From the NCBI RefSeq assembly GCF_019703515.2, contig NC_059368.1, forward strand, positions 28,017,289 to 28,081,288: 64,000 nucleotides of DNA. The letters are read 5' to 3'. Of this stretch, positions 25,101-37,100 are shown piece by piece. The translations under genes were made by a program, and so were the position numbers. How positions within the stretch are numbered: the stretch's first letter is position 1; each line of letters starts with the position of its first letter. The notes under the pieces were generated by a model. The model had not been told where the DNA came from. It saw nothing but the letters and a program-made list of their open reading frames with translations, and made no database searches. The DNA is from Myxocyprinus asiaticus (lineage: Eukaryota > Chordata > Actinopteri > Cypriniformes > Catostomidae).

Positions 25101-28100
25101 GCATATGGTTTATAGTTTATTACCATAACAATAGCTGGAAGAATTTCCATGGTGCAACTTAAAGGGATAGTTCACCCAAAAATGAAAATTCTCTCATCAT
25201 TTACTCACCCACAGCCATCCCAGATGTGTATGACTTCCTTTCTTCTGCAAAACACAAATGAAGATTTTAAGAAGAATATCTCAGCTCTGTAGGTCCATAC
25301 AATGCAAGTGAATGGTGACCAAAACTTTGAAGCTCCAAAAAGTATATAAAGGCAACATAAAAGTAATCCATGTGACTCCAGTGGTTTAATCCATGTCTTC
25401 TAAAGCAATCCATTCGGTTTTGGGTGAAAACAGACCAAAATGTAACTGCTTTTTCACTGTACATCTTGCCACTGCAGACTTCCTAGTGCTTGACACATGC
25501 GCAGAGCGCTAGATGGTGCTAGGAAATGTAATCAAGCTTGAAATCATGAATGTCAAGTAGATTGCTGATGTCAAGATTTATAGTGAAAAGGAGTATTTTG
25601 GTCTGTTCTCACCCAAAACCAATTAGATCTCTTCAGAAGACATTGAATAAACCAGTGGAGTCATATGGATTACTTTTATGCAGTCTTTGTGCTTTTTGGA
25701 GCTTCAAAGTTTTGGTCACCATTCACTTGCATTGTATGGACATACAGAGCTGAGATATTCTTCTGAAAATCTTCATTTGTGTTTTGCAGAAGAAAGGAAG
25801 TCATACACATCTGGGATGGCATGAGGGTGAGTAAATCATTGATGAATTTTCATTTTTGGGTGAACTATCCCTTTAAGTGTGCAGCGCTTATTCTGAGATT
25901 TCTTTGTGTACATTTCTAACATTTCCCTTTTTTTTTTTTTTAATGCAAAACAAAAAAAAATCAATCATAGGATTTTGTCGGTGACCTGAGTCTTGAGGAA
26001 ACTGTGAGGAGAATGCAGAAAGGAAGGGTAGTGGGCAGTCAAGTGCTATAAATTAAATATACTCTATAATGCACAAGAAAGTCAATTTAAAGGTGAAGTG
26101 TGTAATTTCTGAGCCAAACAGAATTTCACAAATCATTCTTTCCAAACACTGTCTCCTGCCACTCCTACCTTTGGTCAAATAGGTAGTCCTACTTCAAGTT
26201 CATGTCATTGACCGACATTGACATGTCGTACCTCTCAAACAAACAGAGCAATGTTTTGAAAGAACCATAGAGTTTACATTCTTCAAGAAGTCAATCTGTG
26301 AATGGCTTGTTATAGTTACCTCTGCACATTATATTGGAAATGTGGAAGTATTTTAACATAAAAAAAAATTACTTCACCTTTAAATTAGACATTGTCAGTT
26401 ATTTGTTGTAGGTGTGCAACAGACTGAAGTTTTTTATTTTGCTCTCTCAACAGACGTACTCCCTGGAAAAGTTCCGCTCTCTGCAGGACAAGCTTCTGCT
26501 GCTGGATGAAGCAGTTGCTGTTTATGATGGCAATGTCATAACTGCGGTAAGCCTTACATCAGCCATTATCAAAATCATCAGCCCTATATGGAAATGTTGT
26601 CGTGACATTATAGTGACTCATATTGAAATATACAGTAGTTGGAACATCTTTTTATTGTACTTATTCACTGTGGTTATCATTCATATTTTCCAACAACAGG
26701 TTTTGATATATCTCAAAAAATCATTAAGTAAAGGTAAAACATTTTCCAATCTGACATTACTCACCGGTTCCATTTTTTTTTCTCAAAATGTCAAGTTTTT
26801 TCAGAAAGTCATTCAGATTTCTTTGTCATTATTGCAGAAATCCTCTTTCGAGAGTTAGTGGCAAGAGATGTAGCTTTACATCATTACGTTCACTATTTAA
26901 AAGAGATGGGAGAGCAGAATCTTTTGGTGGAATTACTAAAGTAAGTAAAACTTCCCCACTAAATGAGTAGCATGTAAAACGTTTTCCAGCTGGACTTTTG
27001 TCAAGTCATTTTTAGTTGTATAGCGCTTTTCACAACACACATCGTTTCAAAGCAGCTTTACAGAAAATCATGCTTGAACAGAAAATGAAACTATAATATC
27101 TATAAAGTCTGTTGTCGGCAATGCTGGCTTGAGAATGTTGACTATTGTGTTCTTTCAATTCAAGGGCAGTTGGCATCTCTTGTGCTGTTTGCATTTGATT
27201 ATTTAATTTGGAGTTTTTTATTATCCACTTTGGTTTATTGGAATAACTGTCATTTCCCTCATCATGTGCTCTGCTTTGGTCACATATTTTATTACTGTAT
27301 TTTAGGGCACTTGGCAGGACAGAAGATATGGCGGTAGGTACTAACTAGACTTAGATATTCATTGAACAGCTGTCATTGTACTCATAGCTTACACATGTCA
27401 ATATGCACATGATCAATATTTATTTAATGAGCTTCATAGAAGTGAAAAAGAGGAAGAAAATGACGTTAAAAGTTAGCACAATTATATTTTTATTTTATCA
27501 CTTATATTTGGACTGTATGAAAGTGGAAGTTCAAATGGAAATTCTGGTGTTTTCATGTCTTCAGTAAGCTGTCTTTATATTTTAAACAGTTGATGCAATA
27601 CAAGGAACACTTGAATATTAACGATGAAGGGCGAAGAAGAGATTTCCTCAAAAATTGCCTCAGGTAAAGATAAATTATGACATACAGGCAAATGCAGTCA
27701 TCTGTCAATACAGTTCAATAGAGAGTTCAGAGTCACCTCCCACTGACATATGATGACAGACTGATGATCTGTTTGATTTTCCCGTTTGTTATCAGCCTTC
27801 CTTTCTCTCAAGATGATGCAACTCATGTTCAAGACCACTATACACTCCTCGAGAGGCAGATAATCATAGAGGTGAGGGATCTAGTCCAACCGCTATCACA
27901 GTTGTTCCTTTCAACTGATTCTTTTAACACTGCAATGTTTCCTAAAGGAATAGTTTACAATGCCAGCAATGAAAATTCTGTCATAATTTACTCACCCTCA
28001 TGCTTTTTAAACCTATATGACTTAATTTCTTCTGTGGAACACAAAAAGTAGATGTCAGGTAGAATGTTAAAGGAGACCTATTATTGCCCTTTTTACAAGA

Positions 28101-31100
28101 TGTAATATAAGTCTCAGATGTCCCCAGAATGTGTCTGTGAAGTTTCAGCTCAAAATACCCCACGGATCATTTATTATACCATGTTGTAAATGCCTCTTTT
28201 TAGGTGGAATCAAAAACACGCTGTTTTCGTGTGTGTCTCTTTAAATGCAAATGAGCTGCTGCTCCCCGCCCCCTATTATTATACATACAGTAAGCGTAAA
28301 AATAACAACATAGCTCTGTTCTCCGTGAATACAATCAGAGACGATGGTAACTTTAGCTGCATTAGCCGTGGAATCAGCTAACAAGCACATTTTGAAAGGC
28401 GAAACATTTGCAAACATTAACAAAATATAAAGTGCGACACTAAAGCTGGAACACGACAGTTGGTACTGATCCATGCTTGAGAATCAAATATTTGGAAAAT
28501 CCTGCTTTATATTTGTGGCAGCGGGGGCGTGGTCGAGCGCCGTCCAGAGAGAGAGAAAGTGGTAAGGGCGCTTACACCGGAGCTAAATTATGTCTAACAC
28601 CTGTCTCTAATTCCAGTGAGCTTGGGAGAGCGGCATATAAACAGCCACGCCACCGTCAGAAGCAGAGAGAGAACGACATGTCAGTTCAGTGTTGGCGTGT
28701 GTCCTGAATGTCAAAAAGCTGCATGTCTTTTAGGATGTTTATGTTTATGGAGAGTTTTTGTTATTGGTGAAGCTGAGTGAACCCAGGAAAACACTAGAGA
28801 GAGTGTACAGGCTGTGCAGAGGGCAGAAAATAAAAGCCTTACTTTGACGGTGTCTGAGCTTCCCGACCCGTCCTTTCCCGTGCAGCCTTCACAATATTGA
28901 TCTTCATTCACAAAGCAGTCCGGTGTAAAATGATTTGCACAAACATACACAAATTTTGGTATGTTTTGGGGCACATTTGCTTCAAAAACAAAACTTGTCC
29001 ACCATCTTCAGTGGATCTGATGCTGGGAGTACATGAAGACTTATGTTCACTTTTACAGCCTACAACAGAACACGTATGACGCTTACGAAGCTGAGACATT
29101 ATTCTTCTCACCGTAGCTTCTCCAGCGCGGAAAAAAATGGCGGACTGTGTGTAGATCACTCGGGGGAGGATCTATGGTAATAGGGTGGAGTCCGTCACCA
29201 GTCGTGGGCGTGGCTGTGGCCTGCTCTAAAGTGACGTCACTTTAGAGCAGAAACGAAAACCGATCATTTTGAGACACTGTTTTTGATTAATAGAAATATA
29301 AGAAAGAGGAGTGGGTGGACTTTTAACATTGTAGGGTGGTTGTGTACACACACTGCCGATCGGTGTGGAGCTCCTCAGTTCTTTTGCTGTTTTTGTTTGT
29401 TTGTCCTGTGTTTAGTAATCTTTTTCCAGTCAGTTTTACCAGAGACGAACTGCTGAACATTCGACAGCATATACCAGACAATCTTTTCCCGGTTTTTGAA
29501 TATTCAGACGTTTTGCTAGTCATTTTAGTTGGAGGCACAGCTCTGCTGTTCAAGAAACGCAGGCGAGGGAGACGAGCCGGTGCGCTGGTCAAACTCCGTC
29601 AGCACGGATTTCGAACAGCGCTGCCGAGTATTCAGTTAGCAAATCTCCGCCCTCTTCCTAACAAAACGGACGAACTACATCTCCTCACCCGTACAAACGA
29701 GGACTTTTCAACCTCTGCTGCCTTGTGCTTCACAGAAACCTGGATGAGTGAAGCCATACCGGACAGCGTGTTACATCTGCCAGGCTTCCAGCTGTTCAGA
29801 GCGGATCGCATCACGGAGTTAACTGGGAAAACGAGAGGTGGTGGAACATGCTTTTACATCAATGAAAGTTGGTGTACAGATGTAACAATGTTAAAGAGGA
29901 TGTGCTGTCCAAATTTGGAAGCGTTCTTTATTAACTGTAAGCCATTCTACTCGCTGCGGGAGTTTTCCTCGTTTATTCTGGTGAGTGTTTACATCGCGCC
30001 AAACGCGTGTTTGAACATAGCGCTGCAACAGCTGGCTGATCAAATCACAGACACGGAACAACAATACCCGGACTCCGTTATTATTTTTCTTGGGGATTTT
30101 AACAAAGCAAACCTCACACGTGAACTGCCGAAATACAAACAGCACATTACATGCCCTAACAGAGACAGAAATATACTGGATCACTGTTACACAACAATAA
30201 AGGATGCATATTGCTCTGTCCCTAGAGCAGCTTTGGGACTCTCTGATCACTGTCTGGTTCATCTTCCTACCTACAGGCAGAAATTAAAATCAACCAAGCC
30301 AGTAGTAAGGACTGTAAAGAGATGGACCAATGAAGCAGAGTGGGAATTACAAGCCTGCTTCGATTTCACGTATTGGAGTGTTTTTGTGGCTGCAGCCACA
30401 GACCTGGACGAGCTCACAGATACTGTTACATCATATATCAGTTTCTGTGAGGTTATGTGTATTCCTACTAGGACTTATTTAAAGTTCAACAATGACAAAC
30501 CGTAGTTTACAGCAGAGCTCAGGCAGCTTCGTCAGGCCAAAGAAGATGCTTACGGGGTGGGGATAAAGTCTTGTACAATCAGGCCAGGAACACACTGAAC
30601 AGGGATATCAGAGTGGCTAAAAGAAGATACTCTGAGAAGCTGAAAAACAAGTTTTCAGCTAACGACACTGCATCAGTGTGGAGTGGCATGAAACAACTCA
30701 CAAATTACAGGACTCCTACCCCCAACCCTGTAGGGAACCAACAACTAGCTGACGACCTGAATGTGTTCTACTGCAGATTTGAAAGGCCCAGTCTCACACC
30801 CCACACCCATTCTGACCTTCACCTCCTGCAACCCCCCTCTTCCCCCCTCCTGCTACTCAACCTGCACTTTAGATCTGTGAAGATGATGTGAGCAAAAGAC
30901 GAGGAAGGCTTCAGGCCCAGATGGCGTCTCACCAGCGTGTCTTCGATCCTGTGCTAACCAGCTGGCCCCCATCTTCACACAGATCTTCAATAGATCACTG
31001 GAGCAGTGTGAAGTCCCATGCTGCTTCAAACGCTCAATCATTATTCCTGTCCCAAAGAAACCAAAAATCACAGGACTTAATGACTACAGACCTGTCGCCA

Positions 31101-34100
31101 TGACGTCTGTGGTCATGAAATAATTTGAGAGACTGGTGTTGGCCCACCTGAAGAACATCAGTGGACCCTTTCTAGATCCCCTTCAATTTGCTTATCGAGC
31201 AAACAGGTCTGTGGATGATGCAGTCAACATGGGATTGCATCATATCCTGCAACATCTGGACAGACCAGGGACATATGCAAGGATCCTTTTTGTGGACTTC
31301 AGTTCAGCTTTCAAAACCATCATCCCAGCTATACTCCAGAAAAAATTACACCAACTCTCTGTTCCCAAACTTCAGCTCCTGAAGTTTGCAGACGACACCA
31401 CTGTCATCGGCCTCATCCGAGATGATGATGAGTCTGCATACAGAAGGGAGGTTGAACAGCGGGCTGTCTGGTGCAGTCAAAACAACCTTCAGCTGAACAT
31501 GCTCAAAACGATGGAGATCATTGTGGACGTTAGGAGGAACACCCCAACACTGACCCCCCTCACCATTCTAAACAGCACTGTGGCAGCAGTGGAGTCATTC
31601 AGGTTCCTGGGCACTACCATCTCACAGGACCTGAAGTGGGAGACCCACATTGACTGAAAAAGGCCCAGCAGAGGTTGTACTTCCTTCGCCAGCTGAGGAA
31701 ATTCAACCTGCCGCAGGCGCTGCTGATACAGTTTTACTCAGCATTCATTGAGTCTGTCCTCTGCACTTCAATAACTGTCTGGTTTGGTTCAGCTATGAAA
31801 TCAGACATCAGAAGACTACAAAGGACAGTTCGGACTGCTGAGAGGATTATTGGTTGCCCCCTGCACCCCCTTCAAGAACTATACACTTCCAGAGTGAGAA
31901 AAAGGCTGGAAAAATCACTCTGGACCTCACTCACCCTGCCCACTACCTTTTTGAACTGTTGCCTTCTGGCCGACACTTCAGAGCTCTGAGCACCAGAACC
32001 GTCAGGCACAGGAACAGTTTTTCCCCTCAGGCTATCCATCTCATGAACAGTTAAATTGCCCCATTGAGCAATAACTATGTGCAATACACAGTTTAGTCTT
32101 TCTTATATTTATCCAACACATCCAACCTCTTCTGCCATTTCATTCCTCAGGGAAAAAACAAACAAAACATTTGCACTGTACATAACTGATTGTATTAGAT
32201 TTGCACTACCCATGTGTATGTGTGTATGTATGTATGTATGTGTGTGTCTGTACGTGTGTGTATAATTAGTTCTATTTTGTATTTTTTATTATTATCTATG
32301 TCTTGCTGCTGTTTTTGTATTGTTTTTGTATTGTTGTACACTGGAAGCTCCTGTCACCAAGACAAATTCCTTGTATGTGAAAGCATACTTGGCAATAAAG
32401 CTGAAAGCTAAAGCTAAATGGTATTGCAAAAATAACTAGATAGTTGAAGTTTGTAAACACAAACTTTGATGTTGGCTTGAGAAAGCCTTTTCTGAAAGTT
32501 TTAAGTAGTTTTTAGAGTTTTAAGTTTGATGGCTATACAGACATTGCTGTAAAGTCATAAATTAAGCAATGTCATTAAAAGCATGTTGCTTGGTGTTGCA
32601 AGCATGTTTTAGCATGTTGCTGAGCATTGCTAGTATGTTATAGCAGGGGCCTAGGGTGTTCTGGCTAGTTGCTAGGTGTTGCTATCATGTTTTAGCTGAC
32701 TGCTTGGGTGTTCTGGCTAGTTGCTAGGCATTGCTAGCCTGTTTTAGCTGGTTGCTAGGGTGTTCTGACTGTTTGTAGGGTGTTTTGGCTTGTTAGTAGG
32801 CATTGCTAGCACATTTTTGCTAATTGTGATGGTTGTGTGGCTAGTTGCTTGCTACTGCTAGCATGTTTAGAGAGAGAGAGAGAGACAGCAGCTTAGAGCA
32901 GTGGTTCTCAACCAGGGGGCCGGGACCCACTAGGGGCCCTCAGCACACTTCCAAGGGGGCCTCAAGTTGACTTGAAATTAATTAATATAAGAAATATAAG
33001 AATAATTCAACTGAATTAAAATGTTTCCTTCCATTGGTCATCAAACAGATAGCCCCGCCTCAAAACTTATGCCATTGGTCGAGTATATGTTGCTATATCG
33101 GACCACTCAAACAGAGCAATGTTTTTACAATGCCACAGTGCTGTTTACACATTCCAGCAAGTCATTTTACGAAAGGCTTTATTTAGTTATGTCTCTGCAA
33201 ATTAAACTGGGATTGGAAAAAGTATGGCAAAATTTCACAATTCACCTTTAAGGTTTTGTTTAACTTTTTTTCTGCTGTGCTGTAGCAGAAATAGAGAAGA
33301 GTACCTCAGCTTATAGAGCTGTTTTTCAATATTTCCTCATCAGCTCCTCACTGTTCCTCTTTCCTGTCTTTGAGTGCAGTGTACAGAGGGTGGAGTTGTC
33401 TCTGTACAGAGGGAAGTGAGTGGGATGGGCTCCTCTTAAACTGGGTTATGCAGCAGTTGTTTCCTTAGATTTCAGTTTGGAAATTGTCACATTTTGTCAT
33501 ATTGCATAGTAGCACTTATGAACAAGTGTGTTTTAGTTTGCAACAACAATTTATATGAATGTTGGGTATCAGTTAAAACTTTGTGGTCAGGTAAGTACCA
33601 TAATTGTCAGGTATGAGAACATTAGTCCCTGAGCAAAAATATCCTTGTGGTAAAGTTGTGTCACTGTATTCTGCATAGAAATTCATTCATTTGTATGCTC
33701 ACTGTGCTTTTGCCAGGCTAGTGACAAAAAGGCACAGGCAGACGTCTTTAAGAAGTTCCCCAGAAAAGCGTCCATCTTAAATATGCCAATCATTACCACA
33801 CTCTACTACTCCTGCTTCTATCATTACGGAGAGTCAGAGGTACAAACACATGCTTTCACAAACTTTCACAAATCACAAACTGCTTTATTATAATATTATA
33901 GATTCAATTTAACTTAATTAAATGCTAAATTGAATTAGGATATTTGTTATATATTCAGTTCCCATGGTATGTATAAAAAAATAAAAAAATAAAAAAATAA
34001 ATGTCATTTTCATTTTTCTTTCAACTGAAGGGAACTTATAGCAGCCCTGCGAACATTAGAAAAACCTTCAGGGTAAGATAAAAAGACATATTCTGTTCAG

Positions 34101-37100
34101 TATTTACCAACCTGCAGTACCAGTCAAATGTTTGGACATACCTGCTCACTCTTTATTATTACTATATTTTACAATTTTAAATAATTGTGAAGTTATGTCG
34201 AAGTCAAAACTATTAAGTAACTCAAATGGAATTATGGAAAATATTCAATGATCAATACATTTTAAACAAACTAAAATCTGTTTTGAGTTTCTTCAAAGTA
34301 GCCACTTTTAGAAACTATTCAACTTTTGAAAGGAATCACTTTTCACCATCCAGTCTAACTTTTTTTATTTTATTTTTTTTTTTTTTGAGAAATTTGTACA
34401 AAGGCACAATTTAGATTTGTCTATAAAACTAATTTCAATGATTAAAGCACAAGCCTTAAAAGGATTTCCAAGGTGTGTCCGAACTTTTGACTAGTAGTGC
34501 GACTATAAAAATCTCAGGTAGCTTTTAGTAGGAATTTGTTTAAAATAGTTTTTAAAAAAAGTTCCTTTCCATTCGTGATTAATTATTTACTATAACCTAA
34601 AACAGATTTCAGATAAGCAGTACATTCTCACAGCTCTTGGTGCAAGGGCTAAGTTGAAATCATGGTTTGATGTGGATAGTCTCTTCAACACCAAGAACTG
34701 GCTGGGATACACCAAGAAAAGATCCCCCATTGGCTTCCACAGAGTGGTGGACATCCTACAGAAAAACAATGCACCTGTACAGGTACCTCAGTTTCGATAG
34801 TGATATTTAGAGTGTTGTAAAAACTGCGTTGTTTCCTCCTGGTCCAACATACCATGTGACAAATCAGTAACCATTTTTGTGTGCACTGTAAATGCAGTTT
34901 TCCTTGATGTGCAGGTGCTGGAGGAGTATATGAACCTCATTGATGACCCAGAGCTCAAGCTTAGTATGGCTCTAAAATATAAATGCCATGACATCGTCAT
35001 CAATGTGAGTGCATTCTTAACTCCGTATTAAACAGTGTGGCTTTGTGGAATCTGTGCCTTTGACATGTGTTTTGTCCATTCAGACGTACAGAGACCTGAA
35101 GGACCGGCATCAGCTTACTCTGTACAAGGAGAAGTTGGAACGAGACTCTGTTGAATACAGGAAGATTCAGGAACTCCTCAATAATGGGGTAAGAGGAAGC
35201 AAGCAGCCATTTCTGAATCATTCTCTGATTCACAATTTCAAATGGAGCCATTTTCCTGTGAAGTGGTTTGAAAATGTTCGGGGATAATGGAAAAACTGGG
35301 CATCTCGAAAAATCACGTCTTGTAGTAATGTGATTTATCAGTGCCACACAGGTCACTTGTATCTGCGTTTTCATTATGTTCTAGAGGTACACGATTATGA
35401 CAAAAATAGTTGTTGGTTATTTCCTTTATTGTAATTGTGATTAATTAATTTCAATGAATAGAATTTACATTAAAATACTTATTTTGTTTGGGGCAACTAC
35501 ATAATTATTTATTTATTTATTTATTTATTTTTAATAGTTTTGCGTGCCCTCTCAAATTTTATGGCCCTTGCAATATTTATTTATTTATTTATTTAATTTG
35601 CCATTTACCATGATTTTACTATATTATTTTTGTGGAAACATGGTTTGACTGTAGCAATAGTACACAATGCAGTAACTATAGTTGTGGGTGGAAATCATGG
35701 TTTTAGTTTTGTAAATATTGTAGTAACCATGACTGTAGTAGGCTAACCTATTTTTTTTTTTGGCGGAAACCATTGTTTTTATGGTTTCGCTATGAATATT
35801 ATGGTTAAAATATGGTACATTTATTCCGAAGGAACGCAAATTATTGCGAGGGAATGCTAAACTTATTTCGAGGGAATGCAAAACGTTTTGCAAGGAAAAC
35901 ATTTTTTGCAAGGGAACGCAAAACTTAATGCGAGGAAACACAAAACTTAATGCGAGGAAACAAACTTGCAAGGGAATGGAAAACTTATTGTGAGGAGACT
36001 CAAACTGTTGTGAAGGAACACAAAACTTATTGCGAGGGAAAGCAAACTATTGCGAGGGATCACAAAATGTATTGCGAGGGAATGTAAACTATTGCGAAGA
36101 ATCGCAAAACTTATTGCGAGGGAACGTATACTATTGCTAGGAATCGCAAAGCTTATTGCAAGGAAAATTTTTTTGCATGGGAACACAACTTAATGCGAGG
36201 AAACAAACTATTGCAAGGGAACGCAAAACGTAATGCGAGGAAACAAACTTGCAAGGGAACGCAAAACTTATTGCGAGGAGACTCAAACTGTTGTGAGGGA
36301 ACGCAAAACTTGTTGCGAGGGATCACAAAATGTATTGCGAGGGAATGTAAACTATTGCGAGGAATCGCAAAACTTATTGCGAGGGAACGTAAACAATAGC
36401 GAGGAATCGCAAAACTTATTGCAAGGAAATCTTTTTTGCATGGGAACACAAAACTTAATGCGAGGAAACAAACTTGCAAGGGAACGCAAAACTTATTGCG
36501 AGGAGACTCAAACTGTTGCAAGGGAACGTAAACTATTGCGAGGAATCGCAAAACTTATTGCGAGGGAACGTAAACTATTGCGAGGGAAGGTAAACTATTG
36601 CAAGGAATTGCAAAACTTATTGTGAGGGAACGTAAACTATTGCAAGGAATCGCAAAACTTATTGCGAGGGTACATAAACTATTGCGAGGAATCGCAAAAC
36701 TTATGCGAGGGAACGTAAACAATTGCTAGGAATCACAAAACTAATTGCGAGGGAACGCTAAATTTATTTCGAGGGAATGCAAAACATTTTGCAAGGAAAA
36801 CATTTTTTGCAAGGGAACGCAAAACTTAATGCGAGATAACAAACTATTGCAAGGGAATGCAAAACTTAATGCGAGGAGACTCAAACTGTTGTGAGGGAAC
36901 GCAAAACTTGTTGCGAGGGAAAGCAAACTATTGCGAGGGATCACAAATGTATTGCGAGGGAACGTAAACTATTGCGAGGAATCACAAAACGTATTGCGAG
37001 GGAATGTAAACAATTGCTAGGAATCGCAAAACTTATTGCAAGGAAAAATTTTTTTGCAAGGGAACGCAAAACTTAATGCGAGGAAACAAACTATTGCAAG

